Shown here: piece by piece, positions 8,173 through 16,018 of the stretch
Numbering within the stretch: position 1 is the stretch's first letter
How the letters are laid out: each line of letters starts with the position of its first letter
Source: a virus
Reading direction: 5' to 3' (one strand)
IMG/VR virus record: IMGVR_UViG_3300012988_000006
Coordinates: 1-54,035 of that record
Length of the DNA stretch: 54,035 bases
Notes under the pieces: model-generated
What the model was told of the DNA's origin: nothing
Seen by the model: the letters and a program-made list of their open reading frames with translations, nothing else
The model's database searches: none
Translations under genes and position numbers: made by a program

Positions 8173-8700
8173 ATGACTGACACGGGAGAGAGCTTCCTCA
8201 CGGAAGCAGAAGAGCATTTCAGGGGAAAGCTGGATGGGTCTTACAGGGGCGTGCCGACGACGGCCCGCCCCGTGCGCGAGTCAGCGCGCCTGGACCAGCT
8301 TCTCCTGGCGGATGAGGAGAGAGGTCGCATGCCTCTCACCGAGAGCAAGTACATCGTGCCGAGCAACCCCAACCTCGTTCGCTGGGAGCGCGAGGTGCGG
8401 AAATTCCTGCGCAACCTGACACCCCGCAAGGAGCACCGGGTCGCCAGCGTCCACGTCTTCGAGTGGGCCACCGGTATCCCGCTCGCCGAGTTCATCGAGA
8501 ACGGGGGCAAGCCGCAGAGCGACCTGCGCCACATCAACACGATCCTGCGCGGGTACTTCGGCAAGGGCTACCAGACGAACATCGCCGGGCGGAAGATCCT
8601 CAACTGCTACCGAGTGCCCCAGGGGTTCTACATCAGGACCCACCGGCCCCGGACCAACGAGCTCTACGCCGAGTACCTGGCCAAGACCCTGTACCCGTGA
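8173..8700 (+). CDS. Unknown protein, probably from a leaderless mRNA (175 aa)
   Basis: The ORF follows a terminator and has its own candidate -10 box so close to the ATG that the mRNA would have no leader; leaderless translation is frequent in actinobacteria. The C-terminal half (from RVASVHVFEWATGIPL to YRVPQGFYI) has a regular helix-strand pattern that could be a winged-helix DNA-binding fold, but I do not recognise a family. The gene lies apart from the replication operon and close to the convergence with the late operon, so a late-acting or regulatory role is possible. Confidence 0.75.
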   Translation: MTDTGESFLTEAEEHFRGKLDGSYRGVPTTARPVRESARLDQLLLADEERGRMPLTESKYIVPSNPNLVRWEREVRKFLRNLTPRKEHRVASVHVFEWATGIPLAEFIENGGKPQSDLRHINTILRGYFGKGYQTNIAGRKILNCYRVPQGFYIRTHRPRTNELYAEYLAKTLYP

Positions 8701-8718
8701 GCCGGACGGGGGACGAAC

Positions 8719-9012
8719 GTGGGTAGGCCCGGCACGCATCATTCCAGCCTCAGCAGGTGGCGGCGACTGGCGCCCCCACCCTTCATCGAGGACCATCTGC
8801 GTGTAATGCCCGAGGATACACAGGGCGTCGCCGAGATGTACTGGCACCCCGTCGACTGCGCCTGCGCCGCCTGCCAGAACCCGATCGCTGTCCGGGTCAA
8901 GCGGTACCGGCTCACTCACACTCGAGACCTGGCTATACGCGCATCGAGCGCTGCTCCGCCACTGCCTCTTCCGATTGAGGAGCTCCTTCGAGCTGCTGGT
9001 ATATCAGGATGA
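8719..9012 (+). CDS. Small Cys-containing protein, 97 aa, convergent overlap with late operon
   Basis: The GTG start at 8719 is preceded by GGGGGAC. The segment VDCACAACQNPIAVRVK carries three closely spaced cysteines that could bind metal. The last 80 nt (8933-9012) overlap, in antisense, the final gene of the minus-strand operon, so either the two convoys truly collide here or the real stop of function lies earlier. No family recognised. Confidence 0.5.
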   Translation: MGRPGTHHSSLSRWRRLAPPPFIEDHLRVMPEDTQGVAEMYWHPVDCACAACQNPIAVRVKRYRLTHTRDLAIRASSAAPPLPLPIEELLRAAGISG

Positions 9013-9232
9013 TGCTGTCGAGGTCGTTGCCCCAGATCGCCTGCGAGATGATCGTGGCGGCGAGGACGTCGTTCGTGTCGGGCGACTGCATGCGCACAGT
9101 CTGCACGGTGCCCCAGCGCTGATTGAACAGCCAGCGGAGGCGGGTCGCGAGGGAGAACCTGTGCTCCTTGGGGATCTGCTTCCGGTAGTTCTGGAAGCGC
9201 TCCACCTCGCCACGGATCGCAACCTCAGACAC
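8933..9232 (-). CDS. Small protein at end of late operon (99 aa)
   Basis: The start ATG at 9232 overlaps the end of the upstream gene by 8 nt. The protein has a basic helical N-terminal half (VERFQNYRKQIPKEHRFSLA) and a hydrophobic central helix (VLAATIISQAIWG ... IILIYQQ). It is the last gene of the head operon, two genes after the terminase large subunit. A terminase small-subunit-like or packaging-associated role is conceivable by position, but no motif shows it. Confidence 0.7.
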   Translation of the reverse strand: MSEVAIRGEVERFQNYRKQIPKEHRFSLATRLRWLFNQRWGTVQTVRMQSPDTNDVLAATIISQAIWGNDLDSIILIYQQLEGAPQSEEAVAEQRSMRV

Positions 9233-9521
9233 TGATCTGTCCTCCCGTCAGGTCCTCGAACTCGAGCTCCACCGTCTGCCCCGTCGCCGGGTGGGAGCCG
9301 GGCTTGCGGCGCCCGACCGTGCGGAGCGTGATGATCTTCTGCGCCTTGCTCGCGCGCTGCATCGCGCCCCGGACGCGGGGGTCGGGGCGCATCGCGATCT
9401 CGTACAGCTTGCGGCCGATGAGCTCCCACGTCAGGTCGTTGAGCTCCGGCTCCCGACGAGCCTGCGGGTGTGCGGCCACGTACTCCAGGCTGCCGGCCAC
9501 GGTCTGGCTCTGTCGTCTCAC
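9225..9521 (-). CDS. Small basic protein after terminase (98 aa)
   Basis: The start was set at GTG 9521, which overlaps the terminase stop as GTGA; a TTG 18 nt further upstream is also possible. The N-terminal 40 residues (RRQSQTVAGSLEYVAAHPQA) and a long basic central part rich in Arg and Lys suggest nucleic-acid binding. No family recognised. Its position directly behind the large terminase makes a packaging accessory or small terminase plausible, unproven. Confidence 0.7.
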   Translation of the reverse strand: MRRQSQTVAGSLEYVAAHPQARREPELNDLTWELIGRKLYEIAMRPDPRVRGAMQRASKAQKIITLRTVGRRKPGSHPATGQTVELEFEDLTGGQISV

Positions 9522-10975
9522 GCCCACACTCCGCTCCAATCCTCAGTGTACGTCGAGGCGCTCCCGCCGGCGGCCTCGAACATGTTGCCGCCGAAGAACT
9601 GCAGCTCCTTGGTCGCCTGCACGACGTACCGCAGCGCGTCCATCATGTGCGAGTACTTGTCGTGCAGCGGCTTTCCGCTCCACTCCTGCAGCTTCGCGTT
9701 GTACTCGTACTTGTACTGCTCCAGGCAGCTCATCAGCCAGTCGCAGTTGGCCGAGTGGATGATGGTGTTGTAGAGCTGGATGCGGACCTGCTGGATGTCG
9801 GTGATGAGGTCGTAGTCGCCGGCACGCGAGCCGGGGATCTTCCAGACCTTGTTGCTCTTCGCGAGCACGGCGACGTTGGGGAACTTCTGCCGCATCATGT
9901 CGGCGGGGGTCGTGTTGACCGCCTTCTCGTGGTGCTCGCCGTCCCACGGCAGGATGATCTGCGCGATGCGGTTGAAGTACGGCTTCTCGCGCAGCACGTC
10001 CACGTACTCCGGCAGCGCCTTGCCGTGGCCCTCGCCGCAGTCGTAGAGGAACAGGCGGCCATTGATCCACTGGAACGCGATCCAGGCCGTCGCGTCCGAG
10101 TGCTGGCCCGACGAGCCGATGTCGAACGCGACGTAGACGGGGTGGCCCACGTCGAGGTTGAAGGTCTCTGCCCGGCGGTCGTTGATGAGGTCGATGTACG
10201 CCTCGCCGTAGACGGCGGCAGCGTCCATCTCGTCGAAGTCGACGTAGTACTCCTGCATGAACATGCGGTCGTTGCCGAACCGCTTGCGATAGCTCTCCCG
10301 GTCGCTCTCGAGAGCCGCCTTGCTCCGGACGGGCGGCAGGCCCTCCCGCGTCATCATCTCGTTCAGGTCGTCGATCGTCCAGATGATCTGGCCGTAGTCT
10401 GTCCGGTTGCCCTCGCTCTCCATGAGCTGCCAGAGCGGGTTGTTCCGCCGGCCTCGAGGGGTGCTCGCGACCATGAGTCGCTTCTTCTCGTGCTCACCGG
10501 AAATGATCGGCTTGAGGCGGGGCAGCGGGTCCTCGCGCCCGAACAGCGCGAGCTCGGTGAACGCGTAGTCCTGGAACGACGTACCGACACCGTTCGTGTC
10601 CTGGCCGCTCTGGAAGTAGCCCTGCAGCTTCATGCGGCTGCCGTTGGCGAAGTCCCCCTCCATGACCGTGTTCTTCCAGTCACAGTAGCCGGGCGGGGTG
10701 TTGTCCTGCAGCATGCGGATGTATTGCCCGGTGGCGGGGTCGTTGTACGTCTTCTGCCAGAGGATGTCGCGGATCATCGGGTTGTTGAGCGAGATGTAGA
10801 CGCCCGTCGTCTTGGCGACGCGGAGGCGGCTCTCCACCATCTCCATGCTCATCGCCACGTCCTTCCCGCTCTGTCGCGGGAGCACGGCGACGCCGATGCG
10901 CTTCGTCCGCCACATCGAGTGCAGCTGCTGCTGGTACGGTCGCGGGACGTAGTGTACGGGGAACTTGGTTCTCAC
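9518..10975 (-). CDS. terL: Terminase large subunit (485 aa)
   Basis: This is the packaging motor ATPase and nuclease. An adapted Walker A LPRQSGKD (32-39), a Walker B-type YAFTE (137-141) with catalytic Glu141, the coupling motif STPRG (171-175), and an RNase H-like nuclease with VAFDIG (Asp285) and a C-terminal HMMDALRY are all present and in order. The start was set at GTG 10975 because it overlaps the stop of the upstream small membrane-protein gene as GTGA; the longer open frame (to 11131) is a shadow of other genes. Unusually, the terminase is near the end of the structural operon and far from the portal gene. Confidence 0.95.
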   Translation of the reverse strand: MRTKFPVHYVPRPYQQQLHSMWRTKRIGVAVLPRQSGKDVAMSMEMVESRLRVAKTTGVYISLNNPMIRDILWQKTYNDPATGQYIRMLQDNTPPGYCDWKNTVMEGDFANGSRMKLQGYFQSGQDTNGVGTSFQDYAFTELALFGREDPLPRLKPIISGEHEKKRLMVASTPRGRRNNPLWQLMESEGNRTDYGQIIWTIDDLNEMMTREGLPPVRSKAALESDRESYRKRFGNDRMFMQEYYVDFDEMDAAAVYGEAYIDLINDRRAETFNLDVGHPVYVAFDIGSSGQHSDATAWIAFQWINGRLFLYDCGEGHGKALPEYVDVLREKPYFNRIAQIILPWDGEHHEKAVNTTPADMMRQKFPNVAVLAKSNKVWKIPGSRAGDYDLITDIQQVRIQLYNTIIHSANCDWLMSCLEQYKYEYNAKLQEWSGKPLHDKYSHMMDALRYVVQATKELQFFGGNMFEAAGGSASTYTEDWSGVWA

Positions 10976-11088
10976 CACTGGCTCTTGCCCTCGCCGACGA
11001 AGATGACCATCCACAGCGGCATGAGGGCGAGAGCCAGGGCGGCGAGCAGGAACACTGTCGCGATCACCGCCCCGGCTGTCTTCCACAT
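10972..11088 (-). CDS. Single-helix membrane microprotein (38 aa)
   Basis: ATG 11088 to TGA 10972, ending in a GTGA overlap with the terminase. Residues 5-31 (AGAVIATVFLLAALALALM and onward) form one clear transmembrane helix with a short charged C-terminal tail (VGEGKSQW). Size and shape fit a pinholin-like or antiholin-like peptide or a small inner-membrane packaging accessory; it lies outside the lysis cluster, so function is open. It starts 3 nt after the stop codon of the upstream gene. Confidence 0.65.
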   Translation of the reverse strand: MWKTAGAVIATVFLLAALALALMPLWMVIFVGEGKSQW

Positions 11089-11090
11089 GG

Positions 11091-12143
11091 TCAGATCCTG
11101 ATCGTTCCGGGCTGGAACCCCAGCGTGCCAAACAGCGCGTCGAAGTCGTTCGCCGCGTCTCCGGAGCTCCCCGCCTGGCTGGTGAGCCCGGGCTGCGGCT
11201 GCTCGTTCTGGAACTGTCCCTGCGGGTTGCGGGGCTGCTCCGTGGCGCGCTGCTGCTGCGGGCTGGGGGCCGCCGCCGGGGCAGCAGCCGCCGGGGCAGC
11301 GGGCGCGAGGCGGGACTTCACCGAGTCCACGATCGCCTGCAGGTTCTCGGTGGGAACGATGAAGCCGATCGGCTTGCCGTCGGCGTTCTTCTTCAGGAGG
11401 TGCTTCGCGCTCTCCATGAAGCCGTCCGCCAGCGCCTTGTCGCTCAGGAGCTCGGGGTTCGCCTGGAAGAGGTCGGCCGCCGAGTGGAGCCGCTCCACGT
11501 CGTCGCGACGCTCGTCGCTGAGACGCGCGGCGCGGTCGCCGATCTCGCGGTTGAGCTCGTACTTGACGTGCTCCTGCCACTCGGCCGCCTCTTCCGTGTC
11601 GCGGAGGAGCATCATGCCGTCTGCGTCGAGCCGGTCCTTGGGCGTCGAGTCGAGCCCCGGGACCTTCGTCCCCTTCAGGACGACGGGCGGCTTCTGGACG
11701 GCCTCGATGTAGTTGCCGAACTCGGTTCGGACCGCCTCGATCGCCTCCGTCTCGGTCTGCTTACGGATGGTCTCGTTGATGCCAGCGGAGACGGCACCCC
11801 AGTCGACTACCGGAGTGGGGGTTGCGGGCCCAGGAGCTCCAGCAGGTTCCCCGGGCTGCTCACCTCCGGCTTGGGCACCGTCAGCTCCGGGTGCTCCCGG
11901 TACTGCCGGCTTACCTGCGTCTCCTGGATTCGGTGCTGGTGCAGCTGCTCCAGCTGCTCCAGCTCCTTCAGCCGGAGCAGCTGGTGATCCGTCTCCAGCT
12001 GCAGGAGCAGGAGCCTCTGCGCCGCCCTCTGCCGGAGACGGGTTATCCGTCTCAGGTGCCAGAGCGTCCATGAGTCCCGCAAACGCTGCCTCAGGCGAAG
12101 TCGGGAGCTCGACGACCTCAACCTCGGTGTTCCCATCGCTCAC
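11091..12143 (-). CDS. Ala/Pro/Gly-rich structural or scaffold-like protein (350 aa)
   Basis: The GTG start at 12143 overlaps the upstream stop (GTGA). The N-terminal 30 residues are acidic (SDGNTEVEVVELPTSPEAAF), followed by a long low-complexity Ala/Pro/Gly linker (about residues 30-125), a charged helical core (about 125-280) and a second Ala/Pro/Gln-rich region, ending in a short hydrophobic tail (DALFGTLGFQPGTIRI). Acidic, helical, low-complexity proteins near terminase genes are often scaffolds or capsid-assembly factors; this is inference. The linker uses GCT, GCA and GGA codons far more than neighbouring genes, so it looks compositionally distinct. Confidence 0.75.
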   Translation of the reverse strand: MSDGNTEVEVVELPTSPEAAFAGLMDALAPETDNPSPAEGGAEAPAPAAGDGSPAAPAEGAGAAGAAAPAPNPGDAGKPAVPGAPGADGAQAGGEQPGEPAGAPGPATPTPVVDWGAVSAGINETIRKQTETEAIEAVRTEFGNYIEAVQKPPVVLKGTKVPGLDSTPKDRLDADGMMLLRDTEEAAEWQEHVKYELNREIGDRAARLSDERRDDVERLHSAADLFQANPELLSDKALADGFMESAKHLLKKNADGKPIGFIVPTENLQAIVDSVKSRLAPAAPAAAAPAAAPSPQQQRATEQPRNPQGQFQNEQPQPGLTSQAGSSGDAANDFDALFGTLGFQPGTIRI

Positions 12144-12715
12144 AGCTCCTCCAGGTTCGCCTGCAGCCGGGCGCCGATCCGGGCCTGGGCCTCTTCGTCG
12201 TAGGAGAAGCCCACGGTCTGGAGGTGCTGCGCCAGACCCATCTCGCCGAGGAAGAAGCTCTTGACCTCGGCGATGACCGCGATGTCGATGTGAGCGTCGG
12301 GGCTCGTCACGTCGAAGTCGCGGTACTCCCATCGCTGCATCTCCTCCTGCCAGAGCGTGAGGATCTCGATGTAGAAGTCACGGTTGTACGTGGCGTCGTC
12401 CTCGACTCGCTCCAGCGCGTCGGGGGTCTCGGCCCGGTACTTCTCGAGAGCCTCGTCGAAGATCGAGCGGAGCCGGATCACGCGCTGGTGGAACAGCGTG
12501 TGGTACGCCTTCACGTCCTGGACGGAGAGCTTCGGCCACGTCGACACGATCTTGTTCGCGAAGCCGGGCGTGATGAACTCCTTCGCGAGGATCTGGTCGG
12601 CGGGCTCGAGGTTCGCCTGCCAGATCTCGATGATGGTGTGCGTCACGCCGGACGACTCCGAGTGGAGAGCCTCCAGGTCGGCGATGTCCTGCTCGGTCAG
12701 CTGCTCTTCGGTCAT
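12140..12715 (-). CDS. Unknown late protein (191 aa)
   Basis: The start ATG at 12715 overlaps the stop of the upstream gene by 4 nt (ATGA) and its own stop overlaps the next start. The protein is strongly acidic and predicted helical throughout (TEEQLTEQDIADLEALHSES; then ILTLWQEEMQRWEYRDFD). No recognised domain. Position within a tightly coupled head-gene string suggests a virion assembly or internal head role. Confidence 0.75.
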   Translation of the reverse strand: MTEEQLTEQDIADLEALHSESSGVTHTIIEIWQANLEPADQILAKEFITPGFANKIVSTWPKLSVQDVKAYHTLFHQRVIRLRSIFDEALEKYRAETPDALERVEDDATYNRDFYIEILTLWQEEMQRWEYRDFDVTSPDAHIDIAVIAEVKSFFLGEMGLAQHLQTVGFSYDEEAQARIGARLQANLEEL

Positions 12716-13521
12716 CGGGTCATTCCTCCCAGTACGCCGAGGCGTCGTGCCTCGGACTCGATTTCACGGTTCACCGTGCTGATGTCGTAGCCGAGCGCCG
12801 TACCGGCGTAGCTGCGCTTGACGCCGGCGGGGACGAGGTCCGCCCCGCCGTAGTAGTTCTCGACCTCGAAGAGATCGTAGACGCGGGTGCCCTGGTACGT
12901 GTGGATCCGGAAGGGCAGGTTCGGGTCGCGGTAGATGCCGACCTGGCTCGGCGGCAGGGTGATCTTCACCTGCGCCGCGCGGCGCTCCTCGCCTGGCATC
13001 TCGAAGCTCTCGGTGTACTCGCCGTTGCGGACGGACACCGTCTTGCTGCCGGTCTCCGTGTAGTCCAGGACGCGCCGGGCGCGGGGCTTCGGGAACGCGC
13101 TCTTGACGATCTCGTCCTGGTACCAGATGATGCCGTTCTCGTCGGTGCGGATCGGCTCGTCTTCGCCCTTGGTGTTGAGGCGCATGCCGGCGTGCTGATC
13201 CCGGTCGATGATCGGGCCGCCGGTCGCGGGCTGCTCCTTGTCCGTCTTCGGGACGACGGGCTGACCGGTGCGAGTGGCTTCGAGCGCAGCCGCGAGCCGG
13301 GCGTTCTGCTCCAGCAGCGCGGTGATGTCGACGGGGTTGGCCTCGGGCGCCCAGGTCTGAACGATCTCCGGGTCGCCGGTGCGGATCTGGGTCACCATGT
13401 CCCGCAGCTCCGCCTCCGTGTAGTCGCGGTAGTGTCGATTGAACTCGACCCCCGCATCCTGCAGCTCGTGGTAGAGCGCAGCCTTCTCTGCTTGGGACAC
13501 TGATCCTCCGTAGGTAGGCAA
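12712..13521 (-). CDS. Unknown late/structural protein (269 aa)
   Basis: The start ATG at 13521 has ACGGAGGATC... upstream and a TATAAT box further up (13537-13542). The N-terminal third is helical with a leucine-rich stretch (ALLEQNARLAAALEA); the middle is a proline- and charge-rich linker; the C-terminal half is beta-rich (KTVSVRNGEYTESF; VGIYRDPNLPFRIHTYQG). This domain layout suits a head or tail completion protein, but I do not recognise a family. Confidence 0.75.
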   Translation of the reverse strand: MPTYGGSVSQAEKAALYHELQDAGVEFNRHYRDYTEAELRDMVTQIRTGDPEIVQTWAPEANPVDITALLEQNARLAAALEATRTGQPVVPKTDKEQPATGGPIIDRDQHAGMRLNTKGEDEPIRTDENGIIWYQDEIVKSAFPKPRARRVLDYTETGSKTVSVRNGEYTESFEMPGEERRAAQVKITLPPSQVGIYRDPNLPFRIHTYQGTRVYDLFEVENYYGGADLVPAGVKRSYAGTALGYDISTVNREIESEARRLGVLGGMTR

Positions 13522-13536
13522 TTCTTCCTAAACAGG

Positions 13537-13563
13537 ATTATAGCCTACCTGCGGAGGTTTCGC
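13537..13563 (-). promoter_or_regulatory. Candidate late promoter, GCGAAACC-N13-TATAAT
   Basis: On the minus strand a consensus -10 TATAAT (13537-13542) lies 13 nt downstream of GCGAAACC (13556-13563). The same upstream motif and nearly the same spacing precede the giant gene, and a variant precedes the gene at 18883. It would drive the 13521-to-8933 gene block. Confidence 0.55.
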
Positions 13564-13635
13564 TCAGCGGCGTGCGACGACGATGATCGAGCAGATCGCG
13601 ATCACGATGAGGCAGATGGTGTTGACGAGCTCCAC
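13564..13635 (-). CDS. Transmembrane microprotein (23 aa), tentative
   Basis: GTG 13635 lies 1 nt after the stop codon of the nozzle gene and the frame ends at 13564. The peptide (MELVNTICLIVIAICSIIVV plus a basic tail) is a single transmembrane helix with a positive C-terminus. The perfect hydrophobic design and coupling to the upstream stop argue for reality; its size argues for caution. Confidence 0.35.
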   Translation of the reverse strand: MELVNTICLIVIAICSIIVVARR

Positions 13636-13636
13636 G

Positions 13637-16015
13637 CTAGGGCCTTCCTGTATCGATGAATGGCGAGGGGACACCGTTGTCGGTGTTGCTGGCGAGGCCG
13701 AGCGAGCTCTGGCCGTACTCGAAGGTCTCGACCGACCCGTACGCGTAGCCGACGTTGACCGTGACCGGCAGGTAGCGGTACTGGAGGAGGTTGATCTGGC
13801 CGTAGCTGGTCGCGACGGTATCGTTCTCCGTGACGGAGCGCGCCCAGAAGAACCACTCCTTGAGATCCCGCCCGATCTGGAGAAAGTCCTCGATGTCGAA
13901 CGGGAGTGGCCGGTCCCCCAGGTCGTTCTCGATCGGCCGGCGATAGGTCTTCTTGACCTCGATCAGCTGGCCGTACGGGTCCATGCCCCGGATCCCGTAC
14001 TCCAGGGCGCCGCGCCAGTTCCCGAACGTGAGGTTCACCTGCTGCAGCCGGGCCCACGCGTCGTGCGCCCGGTTCGCACCCTGGGTGTTGGTCTCGATCT
14101 GCCACGGGATCGCGCGCTGGATCGTCCCGCCGCTCGCCGAGTACTCGTCGGTGAGGCGCTGGTCGTCGAAGACGAAGATGCCCTCGGGGCGACTGATGCT
14201 CATGTAGAGCTTGCCGCCGACCTCGAGCTTGGAGAGCGCGATGCCCTGCACGAGCCACCGGCTCCACGAGCCCTGGTCCTTCGCGCCGTCGTAGACCCAC
14301 ACCTCGTTGCCGTTACAGTTCGGCAGGAGCTCCTCGCCGTCCGGGTTGTTCACGAGGTAGTACAGGCGGTTGTCGTGCTGGCTGCTGACGATGTTCTCCT
14401 TGGTGCGGAGTGCCAGCCACTTGTTCGCGATGTCGTCGGTCAGGGTCGAGTGGTTGATGTTGTAGTTGCTCGCCGTGCTCTTCATGAGCTCGGTGTCGAG
14501 CGGGTGGATCATGGTGTTGTTGAAGACCTCGACGCCGTACGGGCTCACTGTCCCCGGCGTGGCGGTCGTCTCCTCGAACCCCATGATCGCAGTCGACCCG
14601 CTCTGCCCGCTGACGGACGCGGGAGCCATGTAGTAGCTCGTCGAGTAGCCGTCGACGCCGGAGCACAGGATCGTGATGGTGTCGACGGACTGCGGGTTCT
14701 GCCAGAGCTTCACGGCCACCGGCACCAGCAGGTTTCCGCTGGTGAGCGTCTTGACTCCGCCGCCCTTGCTCGGGGTGAAGTTGGTGAAGTCGCCGGCGAG
14801 GTTGCTGCTCCACATGATGCGAGCCAGGTTCTCCCGGTCGTTCACGAGGATGAGGCGGTCGCCCGCGACGAGGCCCTGGCTCGCGGAGCTCGGGTCGCTG
14901 TAGTTGACGCGGTTCTCGAGAGTCGGGAGCGGCGCCGTCGCGCTGCCCAGGTCGATCGCCGCCGTGTTCTGGATCCAGCCGTCCACCGCGCGAGTCGAGC
15001 TCGAGGTCAGCGTTCGGCTCCCGACGATGATCGCCTCGCTCGGCACGACGTCCTGGTCGCTCCAGGTGAACTGGTAGAGGTTCCACTTCTTCGCGCCCTC
15101 GGCGATCGCCTGCGTGAAGACAGCTGCAGGCAGGATCGCGACGAGCTGGTCCATCGCCATCTTCGGGTCGGTGACTGCCGTCGTCGTCTCGTTGCCGCTC
15201 GCGTCCGGGACGCGGAACTTCCACTGGCTCCAGCCGCGCTGAGCCTGGATCATCGTGATCTGGCTCGCGGCGCTCTCACCGATCTCGTTCTCGAACGTGT
15301 AGAAGTAGCCGTACGTGTAGTCGTTATCGGCAGCCTGGCTGCTGACGAGAGTCCCCAGCGTCGGCGTCTCCGCGGCGGGGATCGTGTTCTTCGTCGCGTT
15401 GTTGATCCACGTGGCGTCGGGGTGGACGACGCTCAGCGCGTCCGCCGGCGCCCAGGCCGGCACGGTGATCTGCACGACCTTCTTCGCCGTCTTCCCGACG
15501 CCCACGTCGAAGAGGCGGAGGTCCTCGCCGCCGTCGGAGAGCGCGAAGACCTTGTTGTCGATCTGGAGGTACTTCACGAACGTCGTCGCCGAAGAGAAGC
15601 TCAGCGTGCCCTCGCCCTGGGGGATCGTGAACCCCGCCTCCGAGAGACTCTTGATGTCGAAGCGCTCGGTCACTGAGTTGTACACGGCCACCTTGAAGCC
15701 GACGACTCCCGTGCTCTGCCGGGCCGCGAACAGCAGCGCCTTGCGACCGTCGTTCAGGAAGAAGTGCTCGAAGCCACCGACCATCGTGGACGAGTAGTTG
15801 CTGTCCAGCCAGGTGTTTGCTGTCAGGACGGAGCGGATCGCCGGGCGGATGCGCACGGCGCCGCCGCGAGTGATCTGCACGTTCTCCATGATGCGGAGGC
15901 TCGTGGGCTCGCTGACGCCCGGCGGGTTGGCGGTGCTCCACCCGGAGAATTCTCTGAGGTACGCCTTGGACAGCGGCCGATCTGGCTGATGCGGATCCTT
16001 CTTAGGTCCAACCAC
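13637..16015 (-). CDS. Tail tubular protein B / nozzle-like protein (792 aa)
   Basis: Length, beta-rich composition, and an N-terminal pattern of LSKAYLREFSGW ... then SLRIMENVQITRGGAVRIRP (the constant start of T7 gp12-like nozzle proteins, which list and number the tail genes' first strands) identify a podovirus nozzle with a beta-propeller body. The C-terminal part (FGNWRGALEYGIRG, IENDLGDRPLPFDIE) continues the beta-structure. The protein closes the distal tail tube and binds fibres. It starts at GTG 16015, 3 nt after the stop codon of the adaptor gene, in the canonical adaptor-nozzle order. Confidence 0.8.
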   Translation of the reverse strand: MVGPKKDPHQPDRPLSKAYLREFSGWSTANPPGVSEPTSLRIMENVQITRGGAVRIRPAIRSVLTANTWLDSNYSSTMVGGFEHFFLNDGRKALLFAARQSTGVVGFKVAVYNSVTERFDIKSLSEAGFTIPQGEGTLSFSSATTFVKYLQIDNKVFALSDGGEDLRLFDVGVGKTAKKVVQITVPAWAPADALSVVHPDATWINNATKNTIPAAETPTLGTLVSSQAADNDYTYGYFYTFENEIGESAASQITMIQAQRGWSQWKFRVPDASGNETTTAVTDPKMAMDQLVAILPAAVFTQAIAEGAKKWNLYQFTWSDQDVVPSEAIIVGSRTLTSSSTRAVDGWIQNTAAIDLGSATAPLPTLENRVNYSDPSSASQGLVAGDRLILVNDRENLARIMWSSNLAGDFTNFTPSKGGGVKTLTSGNLLVPVAVKLWQNPQSVDTITILCSGVDGYSTSYYMAPASVSGQSGSTAIMGFEETTATPGTVSPYGVEVFNNTMIHPLDTELMKSTASNYNINHSTLTDDIANKWLALRTKENIVSSQHDNRLYYLVNNPDGEELLPNCNGNEVWVYDGAKDQGSWSRWLVQGIALSKLEVGGKLYMSISRPEGIFVFDDQRLTDEYSASGGTIQRAIPWQIETNTQGANRAHDAWARLQQVNLTFGNWRGALEYGIRGMDPYGQLIEVKKTYRRPIENDLGDRPLPFDIEDFLQIGRDLKEWFFWARSVTENDTVATSYGQINLLQYRYLPVTVNVGYAYGSVETFEYGQSSLGLASNTDNGVPSPFIDTGRP

Positions 16016-16018
16016 GCG

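Noticed and set aside
9470-11101. 543-aa plus-strand frame opposite terminase
   Set aside because: Antisense shadow; the minus strand carries a complete terminase motif set.
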